Source: Corydoras sp. C115
Lineage: Eukaryota; Chordata; Actinopteri; Siluriformes; Callichthyidae
Assembly: GCA_019802505.1 (NCBI GenBank)
Contig: JAFMOC010000003.1
Location: 1,092,501 to 1,156,500, forward strand
DNA length: 64,000 nt
Direction: 5' to 3'
The position numbers and the translations under genes were made by a program. Under the pieces are notes generated by a model, which was given only the letters and a program-made list of their open reading frames with translations, searched no databases and was not told the origin of the DNA. Shown piece after piece: positions 1-11,900 of the stretch (position 1 is the stretch's first letter; every line of letters starts with the position of its first letter).

Positions 1-67
1 TCCTCCGGATTCTCCGGTTTCCTCCCACAGTCCAAAAACATGGATCGTCCCATATAGAGCGTCTGTG

Positions 68-290
68 TGAGTGAGTTCAAGTTCAAGTAATTTATTTCTA
101 TAGCGCTTTTTACAACAGTACATTGTCACAAAGCAGCTTTACAGAATGAAAAGCCTTTAAACCCCCAAAGAGCAAGCCGAAGCGACAGTGGCAAGAAAAA
201 ACTCCCTTTTTGTTGTTATTCAAGGAAGAAACCTTGGGAGGACCAAGACTCAGTGGGGGACTCCTCCTCCTCGAGCGGCCAGGCAGCAAC
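68..290. repeat. Unclassified interspersed repeat, copy 1
   Basis: Starts near ttcaagtaatttattt, then atagcgctttttacaac and gcagctttacag. The same sequence recurs at 785-1002 and, shorter, at 15773-15895 and 19568-19690. No coding capacity. Confidence 0.7.
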
Positions 291-784
291 AACAGTCAAT
301 TGTGAGTGTGTGCCCAGCGATAGATTGGCGCCCTGTTCTGGGTGTATCTGTGCAGCGCCCAAAACGTTCTCCCCTACATCGAATCCCAATCTGAGTGGAG
401 TTTCCATGTTCTCCCCGTGTCCGCGTGGGTTTCATCCGGGTTCTCCGCTTTCCTCCCACAGTCCAAAAACATGTATCAAGTCAATTGAATTCTACAAATT
501 GCCCCATATGGAGTGTGTCTGTTTGAGTGTGTGCCTAGCGATAAATTGGCGCCCTGTCCTGGGTGTATCTGCCCAGCGCCCGAAACGTTCTCCCCTGGAT
601 GGGCATGGGGACCCATGACTCTAGTAGAGGATAAAGTGGAAGGAAGATAATGGATGGATGGCTTTTCCTGCGTGTCTGAGGCACAACTATAAGAATGTTT
701 GGTGTTTTTTTCCTCTGGATTCTCCGGTTTCCTCCCACAGTCCAAAAACATGGATCGTCCCATATAGAGCGTCTGTGTGAGTGA

Positions 785-1002
785 GTTCAAGTTCAAGTAA
801 TTTATTTATATAGCGCTTTTTACAACAGTACATCGTCACAAAGCAGCTTTACAGAATGAAAAGCCTTTAAACCCCCAAAGAGCAAGCCGAAGCGACAGTG
901 GCAAGAAAAAACTCCCTTTTTGTTGTTATTCAAGGAAGAAACCTTGGGAGGACCAAGACTCAGTGGGGGACTCCTCCTCCTTGAGCGGCCGGGCAGCAAC
1001 AA
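785..1002. repeat. Unclassified interspersed repeat, copy 2
   Basis: Nearly identical to 68-290 with a few substitutions. It is part of the duplicated left-edge unit. Confidence 0.7.
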
Positions 1003-1635
1003 CAGTCATTTGTGAGTGTGTGCCCAGCGATAGATTGGCACCCTGTCCTGGGTGTATCTGTGCAGCGCCCGAAACGTTCTCCCCTAAATCGAATCCCAAT
1101 CTGGGTGGAGTTTCCATGTTCTCCCCGTGTCCGCGTGGGTTTCCTCCGGGTTCTCCGGTTTCCTCCCACAGTCCAAAAACATGGATCAAGTCAATTGAGT
1201 TCTCCAAATTGGCCCATATAGAGTGTGTATGTGTGTGTGTCTGTGTCCAGTGATAGATTGGCGCCCTGTCCTGGGTGTATCTGCCCAGCATCCGAAACAT
1301 TTTCCCCTAAATCGAATCCCAATCTGAGTGGAGTTTCCATGTTCTCCCCATGTCCGCGTGGGTTTCCTCTGGGTTCTCCGCTTTCCTCCCACAGTCTAAA
1401 AACATGTATCAAGTCAATTGAATTCTACAAATTGCCCCATATAGAGTGTGTCTGTTTGAGTGTGTGCCTAGCGATAAATTGGCGCCCTGTCCTGGGTGTA
1501 TCTGCCCAGCGCCCGAAACGTTCTACCCTGGATGGGCATGGGGAACCCCACCGTGACCCTAATATAGGATAAACCAGAAGATAAAAGATGGCTGGATTAT
1601 AACCTATATATGATCCCTCATGGTCGTTGGGGGTT

Positions 1636-1770
1636 CTTCATGCCCATCCAGGGGCAGATACACCCAGGACAGACGCCAGTCTATCACTGGACACACACTC
1701 ACTCACTCACACAAACACACTCTATATGGGGCAATTTGGAGAACTCAATTGACTTGATCCATGTTTTTGG
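1636..1770 (-). mobile_element. SINE fragment (Mermaid/DANA-like)
   Basis: Internal part only, from ccatccaggg to gtttttggg. The head and tail are missing. Confidence 0.7.
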
Positions 1771-1831
1771 GATAAAGCGGAAGATAATGGAAGAATGGAT
1801 GTCGTTTTAACCAAGATCAAAAGTTTTAGGA

Positions 1832-2176
1832 GGGCGGCACGGTGGCTTAGTGGTTGGCACGTTCGCCTCTCAGCGCTAGGGATTCCTGGTTCAAATCCCC
1901 ATCTGGGTGGAGTTTCCATGTTCTCCCCGTGTCCACGTGGGTTTCCTCCGGGTCCTCCGGTTTCCTCCCACAGTCCAAAAACATGTATCAAGTCAATTGA
2001 GTTCTCCAAATTGCCCCATATAGAGTGTGTCTGTTTGAGTGTGTGCCTAGCGATAAATTGGCGCCCTGTCCTGGATCTATCTGCCCAGCGCCCGAAACGT
2101 TCTCCCCTGGATGGGCATGGGAAACCCCACCACGACCCCAATATAGGAAAAGCGGAATGAATGAATGAATGAATGA
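1832..2176 (+). mobile_element. Full-length tRNA-derived SINE (Mermaid/DANA-like), reference copy
   Basis: About 345 bp. The head GGCGGCACGGTGGCTTAG includes a pol III A-box-like tGGCTTAGTGG, followed by a B-box-like GGTTCAAATCC and the fish core CATGTTCTCCCCGTGTC. It ends in GAGATAAT/GGAATGA(ATGA)n. It is flanked by a 13-bp direct repeat AAAAGTTTTAGGA (1819-1831 and 2177-2189), proof of target-primed insertion. The family name rests on similarity to published catfish/zebrafish SINEs recalled from memory. Confidence 0.88.
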
Positions 2177-2289
2177 AAAAGTTTTAGGAAATAGGAGTGT
2201 GGACTTTTTCTCTGAACCCTTCTTTGGAAAACAACATTGTCAGTTAGCAGCATTGCAGGAACCCAGCTGAGGAGCTCACACTCTGCCTG

Positions 2290-2709
2290 CGTGCTGTTGT
2301 TGTAGTTTGTTTGACAGCGCGGGCTTTTATTGTCATCGCTCGAGTCGGATTGGAGGCGGAGAGCCTCCTCACTCAGGGGAGGGAGAGATTGAAATCCACA
2401 CGAGCATCCTTCATTTTTCCGCGATCTGCGTAGAGAGCAGGAGCTCTGAGGCGAGCAGCAAGGTCGCGTCCTTTCTGCCGTCGCTGCTGCACTCGGGGCT
2501 TTGCGCGGGAACCTGTTGGGCTCCATTGACTTTCTCACTCCGTTCGGGTTCCACCGCCGACAGCAGGACGATGTCCCCTCAGGAGCGAAGCTGCTGCCGC
2601 TGCCGGAGGCACCTGGAACACCTCCACCCCGAGCGAGCAGGCGCCGTGCGAAAGTGCTGAGAAGTCGCTCGCTGTTGGCGCAGATTCGAGCTTCCAACCT
2701 GCCGTGGAG
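2290..2709 (+). promoter_or_regulatory. rasl10b: GC-rich noncoding first exon / promoter region of rasl10b
   Basis: This block is repeat-free and clearly richer in GC and CpG than the surrounding AT-rich DNA. It ends in the good donor GTGGAG|gtaaac. It is on the right strand for rasl10b, and no ORF here matches a known protein. I infer a 5' UTR exon spliced to the acceptor at 5558-5559. The 5' end is approximate and no TATA box was recognised. Confidence 0.6.
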
Positions 2710-2730
2710 GTAAACTACACCACCCAGACA

Positions 2731-5360
2731 CCCTCACTCACACACAAACAAACCCACGATCACGCGCGAGGGTGGGGCAAGAAACACCAAACATTCTTAT
2801 AGTTGTGTCTCAGACACGCAGGACAATCCATCCATCCTCCATCCATCCATTATCTTCTGCTTTATCCTCTACTAGGGTTGAGGGAGGGGGGGGGGGGGGG
2901 GGGTCACACTCCTATGGGAAACTCCTATGGGGCAATTTTGATGTGATCCATGTTTTTGGACTGTGGGAGGAAACCGGAGAACCCGGAAGAAACCCATGCG
3001 GATACGGGGAGAACATGGAAACTCCACGCAGATTGGGATTCGAAGCAGGAATCCCTAGCGAAGCAGGGGGGGGGGGTAAGATACACCCAGGACAGGGCGC
3101 CAATCCATCGCTGGGCACACACTCACTCACACAGACACACTCTATATGGGGCAATTTAGAGAACTCCATTGACTTGATCCATGTTTTTGGACTGTGGGAG
3201 GAAACCGGAGAACCTGGAAGAAACCCACTTGGACATGGGGAGAACATGGAAACTCCACCTAGATGGCGATTCGAAGCAGGAATCCCGAGTGCTGAGAGGA
3301 GAACATGCTAACCACTAAGCCACACTCACACAAACAAACCCACGATCACGCGCGAGGGTGGGGCGAGAAACACCAAACATTCTTATAGTTGTGTCTCAGA
3401 CACGCAGGACAATCAATCCATCCTCCATCCATCCATCATCTTCTGCTTTATCCTCTATTAGGGTTGCGGGGGGGGGGGGGTAAGATACACCCAGGACAGG
3501 GCGCCAATCCATCGCTGGGCACACACTCACTCACACAGACACACTCTATATGGGGCAATTTAGAGAACTCCATTGACTTGATCCATGTTTTTGGACTGTG
3601 GGAGGACACCGGAGAACCCGGAAGAAACCCAGTTGGACATGGGGAGAACATGGAAACTCCACCTAGATGGCGATTCGAAGCAGGAATCCCGAGTGCTGAG
3701 AGGAGAACATGCTAACCACTAAGCCACGATCACGCATGAGGGTGGGGCAAGAAACACCAAACATTCTTATAGTTGTGTCTCAGACACGCAGGACAATCAA
3801 TCCATCCATTATCTTCTGCTTTATCCTCTACTAGGGTCGCGAGAGGTGGGGGGGGGCATTCCCCATGCCCATCCAGGGGAGAACGTCTCGGGCGCTGGGC
3901 AGATACACCCAGGACAGGGTGCCAATCTATCGCTGGACACACACTCACTCCCACAGACACACTCTATATGGGGCAATTTGGAGAATTCAATTGACGTGAT
4001 CCATGTTTTTGGACTGTGGGAGGAAACCGGAGAACCTGGAAGAAACCCATGCGGACACGAGAACATGGAAACTCCACCCAGATTGGGATTCGAAGCAGGA
4101 ATCCCTAGTGCTGAGAGGAGAACATGCTAACCACTAAGCCACACTCGCACACAACCAAACCCACGATCACGCATGAGGGTGGGGCAAGAAACACCAAACA
4201 TTCTTATAGTTGTGGAGTTCCCCATGCCCATCCAGGGGAGAATGTTCGGGCGCTGGGCAGATACACCCAGGACAGGGCGCCAATCTATCGCTGGGCACAC
4301 ACTCACTCACACAGACACACTCTATATGGGGCAATTTGAAGAACTCAATTGACTGTGGGAGGAAACCGGAGAACCTGGAGGAAACCCACGGGGACACGGG
4401 GAGAATATGGAAACTCCACCCAGATGGGGATTCGAGCCAGGAATCCCAAGCGCTGAGAGGAGAACTTGCTAACGTGCGATCCATGTTTTTGGACTGTGGG
4501 AGGAAACCGGAGAACCCAGAGGAAACCCACGTGTGCCTCCCTAAATGCCTCATTCACTCACAACAAAACCCACGATTATGCGCGAGGGTGGGGCGAAAAA
4601 CACCAAACATTCTTATAGTTATGCCTTAGACATGCAGGAAAATCCATCCATCCATTATCTTCCGCTTTATCCTCTGTTAAGGTCGTGGGGGGGTTCCGCA
4701 TGCCCTTCCAGTGGAGCACTGGGCAGATACACCCAGAACAGGGCGCCAATCTATCGCTGAGCACATACTCACTCAATTTAGAGCCTTCAATTGACTTTTT
4801 TTGTCCCAATTGGACTGTGGGAGGAAACCGGAGAACACGGAGGAAACCCACGGGGACACGGGGAGAACATGGAAACTCCACCCAGATGGGGATTCGAACC
4901 GGGAATCCCTAACGCTGAGAGGCGAACGTGCTAACCACTAAGCCACCGTGCCGCCCCAGCCTCATTCACACACAACAAAACCCACGATCATCGCCAGGGT
5001 GGGGCAAAAAACACCAAACATTCTTATAGTTGTTTCTCATACACGCAGGAAAATCCATCCATCAATTATCTTCCGCTTTATCCTCTACTAAGTTTGCAAG
5101 GGAGGGGGGGGGGTTCTCCATGTCCATCCAGGGGAGAACGTTTCGGGCGCTGGGCAGATACACCCCAGGACAGGGTGCCAATCTATCCCTGGGCACACAC
5201 ACACACACAAACACACTCTACATGGGGCAGTTTGGAGAACTTAATTGACTTGATCCATGTTTTTGGACTGTGGGAGGAAACCGGAGAACCAGGAGGAAAC
5301 CCACGCGGACACGGGGAGAACATGGAAACTCCACCCAGACTGGCTCAAGATCGGGTTTGA
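2731..5360 (-). repeat. Tandem array of a SINE-containing unit in rasl10b intron 1
   Basis: Six units of roughly 400-590 bp. Each joins a non-SINE module (key piece acaccaaacattcttatag, at about 2787, 3370, 3754, 4191, 4599 and 5012) to a minus-oriented SINE. Units differ by truncations and by G-run length. The module also occurs once in reverse at about 663-705, outside the array. Confidence 0.85.
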
Positions 5361-5559
5361 TGATACTACCCGGTTCCTCCTTAACCACTGATCTATGTTG
5401 TTCTCTTAAAGTAACTTAGTATAGTTTTACTTTGGTCACCAATAACAAACACTATGTATAATTTTAACATAATTTTTTTTCGTAAATGCGTACATTCTCC
5501 TTTGTAGATGCACGTGAATGGCCCTAAGTGCTGCCCATGTTTTTTTCCATTTTCTCTAG

Positions 5560-5730
5560 GGTCTCGGGTGCAGTTGTCCTATGAATGGGACTGTGCCGTG
5601 CCCAGCTTCTCTCCTTCTACCCTGATCAGGACTATGAGGTGCCCTGGTACTACCCTGAATGCACTGGCCAGCAGTTTGCGAAAGCAAGGAGGGTGGAGTG
5701 GGCCACCGAGGACGAGGTGGTCGGGGTGCT
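5560..5730 (+). other. rasl10b: 5' UTR part of the first rasl10b coding exon
   Basis: Lies between a polypyrimidine acceptor (ccattttctctag) and the start codon. It contains at least three upstream ATGs, one of which opens a 55-codon frame overlapping the main start. Confidence 0.6.
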
Positions 5731-5752
5731 ATGCCCCATCCATTCCGGATAG
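5585..5752 (+). other. Upstream ORF overlapping the rasl10b start
   Basis: ATG to TAG, 55 codons, in a different frame from RASL10B and overlapping its start by 22 bases. The middle contains YEVPWYYPEC and a charged stretch (KARRVEWATEDE), which looks more like real protein than random UTR. I recognise no family. If translated it would limit initiation at the downstream ATG. Confidence 0.4.
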
Positions 5753-5946
5753 CAATCCTTGGTGCGCAGGGTGTGGGAAAGACGGCCATAGTAGAGCGCT
5801 TCCTCTACGATGACTACAGTGAGGCGGCTGTGTCAAGCCGCACACGCCGGGTGCATCTGTCGGCCGCTGTGCTGAACGGGCATGTGCACGACCTGCAGAT
5901 CACTGACTATCCGGCTATCAGCAACTTTCCCGGCAGCACTCTTCAG
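5731..5946 (+). CDS. rasl10b: rasl10b coding exon 1 (residues 1-72)
   Basis: Encodes the first beta strand, the P-loop and the switch I/II region, ending LQ at a CAG|gtacaa donor in phase 0. The ATG context is weak (gtgctATGc). The exon extends upstream as 5' UTR to an acceptor at 5558-5559 after a pyrimidine tract. Confidence 0.93.
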
Positions 5947-8900
5947 GTACAAACATGTCATTTTATACTGTTAGTGTTATTAGTAGGGGTGTATTCATCT
6001 AAGGATTTTCATAGTCGAATCTGATTCGTCAGATTTTCCCTATAGTCGACTGATAGTCGAATCAGTTAAAATTTCACCACTATAAGCGTGTTTTTTAAAA
6101 AAGATTTTTTTAAAAATATTTTACTTGCTTTATTAATGTGTAGCCTATTGTTAAAGCGCACATATCATTTAAAAAAAATATTAAGAGAAATTAGGATGAT
6201 TTTATTTGACAAAAGGCTATATATATATATAACGAAAACAAAGACATTTCATGTAAAAACTAATGCTTAGCAGCAGCCATGGGCGCCCCCATGTGGTCAA
6301 AATGGTACATTCGACTATGAGGTTCATAGTCGACTACGGTTCTCCGAATCGAATCGTCGAATCAGCGAATATTGCAGTTCACCCCTAGTTATTAGTGTAA
6401 AGATTATTAATAAGACTGTTATTAGTGTAAAGATACTACAACCTCAGTTCCATCCATTATCTGCCGCTTTATCCTCTATTAGGGTCGCGGGGGGGTTCCC
6501 CATGCCCATCCAGGGGAGAATGTTTCGGGCGCTGGGCAGATACACCCAGGACAGGGCGCCAATCTATCGCTGGGCACACACTCACTCACACAGACACACT
6601 CTATATGGGGCAATTTGGAGAGCTCAGTTGACTTGATCCATGTTTTTGGACTGTGGGAGGAAACCGGAGAACCCGGAGGAAGCCCATGCGGACACGGGGA
6701 GTACGTGGAAACTCGAACCGGGAATCCCTAGTGCTGAGATACAGCCTCAATTGATTCAGTTTATTGTTCTTAAAAATTTCTAATCAATGAATACTGCAAC
6801 AATTCATCCCATTAATTCCACTTTTAATGTGTTTTATATAAAATGTAATCAAATTAATCAAACCATTAAACAGGATGAATACAAAATCAAGACTCATTGT
6901 AATATTGTAAATAATAAATTATTACAAAAAACATATCACACACATATATTCTTTGAATTAAAAATCAAAAACATAAATAATTTTAATAATACATATTTGG
7001 GCGACACGGTGGCTTAGTGGTTAGCACGTTCGCCTCTCAGCGCTAGGGATTCCCGGTTCGAATCCCCATCTGGGTGGAATTTCCATGTTCTCCCCGTGTC
7101 TGCGTGGGTTTCCTCCGGGTTCCCCGGTTTCCGCCCACAGTCCAAAAAAATGGATCAAGTCAATTGAATTCTCAAAATTGCCCCATATAAAGTGTGTCTG
7201 TGTGAGTGAGTGTGTGCCCAACGATGGATTGGCGCCCTGTCCTGGGTGTATCTTCCCAGCGCCCGAGACGTTCTCCCCTGGATGGGCATGGAGAACCCCA
7301 CCACGACCCTAATAGAGGATAAAGCGGGAGATAATGAATGAATATTTGGGCGGCACGGTGGCTTAGTGGTTAGCACGTTCGCCTCTCAGCGCTAGGAATT
7401 CCCGGTTCGAATCCCCATCTGGGTGGAGTTTCCATGTTCTCCCCGTGGGTTTCCTCCGGGTTCTCCGGTTTCCTCCCACAGTCCAAAAACATGGATCAAG
7501 TCAATTGAGTTCTCTAAATTGCCCCATATAGAGTGTGTCTGTGTGAGTGAGTATGTGCCCAGCGATAGATTGGCGCCCTGTCCTGGGTCTATCTGCCCAG
7601 CGCCCGAGACGTTCTCCCCTGGATGGGCATGGGGAACCCCACTGCGACACTAATAGAGGATAAAGCGGGAGATAATGAATGAATGAATACATATTTGTAA
7701 TTGTAATATTTCAGGTTAAATGTTTAGGTACTTTTTTGTTGTTTACAGTTTTATAGTTTTAATGGTTTTAATTTGATTACGTTTTATATAAAACACATTA
7801 CACGTTACAGTATAGTTGGTTTTCTGCATAACTTCTGACTTGTAATGTTCTCATTTGTAAGTCGCTTTGGATAAAAGTGTCTGCTATATGACTAAATGTA
7901 AATGTATGTCATGTAAATGTTATAGTTACAGTGTATAGCTGCACAGTTGCTAACTTCCTCCGAATCTACTACATTATTTATTGAAATACAAAACCTTATC
8001 CAATCCCCAGTCTATTAAAGTATTACTTAAAGTAATACCAATGTAATAAATTAACTGTTGCTGAAGTTTCAGTTTCACCATGGGGAAATTCAATAAAGGC
8101 ATCCACTCAATTTTTACTAGATGCCTACATCTTTAGATATAGGCATCTAGACTACACTCTGTAATTGTGGAACTACAAATTCCATCTTTACAGTAAGTGG
8201 AACTCATACAATGGACAATAAAATGAGCTAAAAGGACGTGTGTCCAAACGTGGCACTGTACGGGTTTATTTTTAGAACATTGTTAAATTCATTCATTCAT
8301 TATCTCCCGCTTTATCCTCTATTAGGGTCGCGGTGGGGTTCCCCATGCCCATCCAGGGGAGAACGTCTCGGGCGCCGGGCAGACAGACCCAGGACAGGGC
8401 GCCAATCCATCGCTGGGCACACACTCACTCACACAGACACACTCTATATGGGGCAATTTTGAGAATTCAATTGACTTAATCCATGTTTTTGGACTGTGGG
8501 TGGAAACCGGAGAACCCGGAGGAAACCCACGCAGACACGGGGAGAACATGGAAACTCCACCCAGATGGGGATTCGAGTGGCACGGTGGCTTAGTGGTTAG
8601 CACGTTCGCCTCTCAGCGCTAGGGATTACCGGTTCGAATCTCTGCCCATCTCCCCATCTCTGCGTGGGTTTCCTCCAGGTTCCCCGGTTTCCGCCCACAG
8701 TCCAAAAAAATGGATCAAGTCAATTGAATTCTCAAAATTGCCCCATATAGAGTGTATCTGTGTGAGTGAGTGAGTGAGTGCCCAGCGATGGATTGGCGCC
8801 CTGTCCTGGGTCTATCTGCCCGGCGCCCGAGACGTTCTCCCCTGGATGGGCATGGGAAACCCCACCGCGACCCTAGTAGAGGATAAAGCGGGAGATAATG

Positions 8901-11900
8901 AATGAATGAATGATAATACATTTTTTTCCACTGGAAGAGGTACATTATCTCTTCAAACTGCACAGTTACTCAAGAGGGCATCTATACCACACTTAGTATT
9001 TGACAGAGCCTTGTGTGGTCTCTATATTTTAAAGTAGAAATCAAACATCATTGTTATTACAATGAAACAAACAAAAGTGTTGTGAAGATCAGATTTTGAT
9101 GGATCCTTGTCTGATCTTCAAATATAGCGGGACACCCACTCACACATCTCATTTATTGATATAAACATAGCTTTTAACATAGTTTTCTTAACATTTATAA
9201 TGCTTTTGCTACCAACAGATATTATATGCATTGGTTCTCATCTAGGGATGCATTCATTAACTCTGATGGAATTGTGGGTCAAATGTCTGCAGAAAAATTA
9301 CATTTCATAAACTTTTAGTCATTCACATTCATGTTCAGTCCAGTGCTTGGGTTTAAATAGTGTATATCACTTACAGTTTAATGACAGCTCTGGGAAGCCT
9401 TTTAAAAGATTTGTTAGTTTCCATATGAATGGTGTAACTCGGCAGATGATGTGACTTGGCTCATTAGCCTAGATTTGCATTTTCATATCAAATGCGCTAT
9501 CTACCAGAGGGATCATCTCATATTGATGACGTGTTTAGTGCATTATGTAAAACCCAATGGCTGTTTCTTTAACCATATAGTTTACTTTTAGTGAAGCATC
9601 GTCCCAAAATAATATTTTGGAACAGGTCATGGTGGTGGGGCCCAGCGATGGATTGGCGCCCTGTCCTGGGTCTATCTGCCCAGCGCCCGAGTCGCTCTCC
9701 CCTGGATGGGCATGGGGAACCCCACCGCGACCCTAATAGAGGATAAAGCGGGAGATAATGAATGAATGAATGAATGAAGGTCATGGTGGGGTGGCGCGGT
9801 GGCTTAGTGATTAGCACATTTGCCTTTCAGCGCTAGGGGTTCCTGGTTTGAATCTCAATCTGGGTGGAGTTCACAGTCCAAAAACATGGACCAAGGTCAC
9901 TTGAATTCTTCAAATTGCCCCATATATTGTGTTTGTGTGCATGTCTGTGTGAGTGAGTGTGTGCCCAGCGATAGATTGGTGCCCTGTGGTAAACATGCCT
10001 CTGATTATCTCTTTTCAGTTTGTTGGAGTTGGAGTAAATTACTAAATTACTATATTTTCAAGTTTCATTTTTTAAGTTCAAGTAAATTAACAGGGCGGCA
10101 CAGTGACTTAGTGGTTAGCACGTTCTCCTCTCAGCACTAGGGATTCCCGGTTCGAATCCCAATCTGGGTGGAGTTTCCATGTTCTCCGCGTGGGTTTCCT
10201 CCGGGTTGTCCGATTTCCTCCCACAGTCCAAAAACATAGACCAAGGTCAATTGAATTCTCCAAATTACCCCATATAGAGTGTGTTTGTCTGCATGTCTGT
10301 GTGAGTGAGTGCGTGCCCAGCGATAGATTGGCGCCCTGTCCAGGGTGTATCTGCCCAGCGCCCGAGATGTTCTCCACTAATAGAGGATAAAGTGAAAGAT
10401 AATGGATGGATGGAACAGGTCATGGTACAACTTAAGAAAACCACATTAAAACAATAAAATTGGTGCCAGTAAATAATAAACAAGCTAATGAAAAGAGATC
10501 GCATGTATTATTGCTTCATTGCTTTTGATGGAGGACCTGACCCATACTGACCCAAATATAAGACAAATACAAATATTAGCTCGCAGTGGAAATGTACACT
10601 AATGCATTCAAACATTCCAATGGAAACTTGAGTAAGGCATTTACAGTGGTATTTGATCAGACTCAAACCAAAGGACATTGTCATTATTTCTATAATATAT
10701 CCAAAAGCTAAATTAGTTACCAGACCATGCCAGTTTCTGTGTACCTCTAACTCCGTCAGACATGCCTTCTTATCCTGTTTTCCTTTTTTCTACAGCTTGG
10801 TTCTGCCAAATGGTGGTACAATGACAGTGGCAAGCTGTTGTATTTCCATGCATTCATCTGTCTCCTAAGAGACACCAGGCTTACGTATTGGAATCTGTTC
10901 ACTGTAGTTTCACATGTGAGCTGTGATTTGTGATCCATAGTCATTTAGTTGATTTCCTGTTCAGGTAAAATGCCAAAATCAGTTGGGAAGTCTTAGACAT
11001 CCTGTCTTTAATCTGTTATGTCTTCACTGTATCCAGGGTCTGAGGCTATTTGTCATATCTGACTCATCATGTTAATTGGAGCACTCTGTGTGTTTTACAT
11101 ATTTCATACATTTCTAAATAATTTCACAATCTGTCAGCGTAATATAAATAATTTCCAAGGTTAGGCTACAGAGAGACATTGAAACTCCTCTCACCGGTAC
11201 CTGCATCCGGCTTGTAATGCCGAACACATTGATCAAATTGTAGTAGTAGAGTAAAACAGCCATCAGACACTTTTTGCACAAGACAACTGGTGTTGCACTA
11301 AATTGATGCTTGCCTCTACAACGAGAGGCAATTCCCTAAAAAACAATTTGTTCTTACCTGCTGAAACTCTGCTGTGTTCACGAGTGAAGATCTGAAATAA
11401 ATGCTGCTCATTTAAACTAGTGTTTTTATCCCCATGGGATGTGGTATGACCAAAATGGCTTTGCTGCATCCAGCAACCGTTCACTGCACTTAAATTCTTT
11501 ATACCCTACAGTTTTCAATCTTGTAAATGTTTGCCAATGTACAAACCCCATTTATACAAAAATTGGGGTCCTTTTTAAAAACGCAATGAAACCTAAAATC
11601 TGTCATTTGTTAATTCACTTCATTCATTCATCCATTATCCTCAGTTTTATCCTCTATTAGGGTCGCAGGGGGGGGGTTCCACATGCCCATCCAGGGGAGA
11701 ACATCTCGGGCACTGGGCAGATACACCCAGGACAGGGTGCCAATCTATCGTTGGGCACACACTCACTCACACAAGCACACTCTATATGGGGCAATTTGGA
11801 GAATTCAATTGACTTGATCCATGTTTTTGGACTGTGGGAAGAAACCAGAGAACCCGGAGGAAACCCATGCAGACACGGGGAGAACATGGAAACTCCACGC

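Larger units (their letters stand above)
1..1600 (+). repeat. Composite tandem repeat array at the left edge
   Basis: Two units about 710 bp apart (starting near 1 and 711) each combine SINE body, a 220-bp second repeat and more SINE body. A third partial SINE body runs from about 1250 to 1575. Pieces are nearly identical between units. No gene is seen. Confidence 0.7.

Noticed and set aside
1832..1930. Possible tRNA genes at SINE heads (A and B boxes)
   Set aside because: The cloverleaf is not preserved and the unit continues into the SINE body with target duplications.
2077..2697. Minus-strand 206-codon frame over the rasl10b first exon
   Set aside because: It runs from the GC-rich leader into a SINE, has no homology I recognise, and is explained by low stop frequency in GC-rich DNA.
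7021..7221. A recurring predicted peptide with THSLTQTHSIWGNLENSIDLI that appears conserved dozens of times on both strands
   Set aside because: It is the translation of the SINE body; its conservation follows from repeat copying, and frames break at random between copies.
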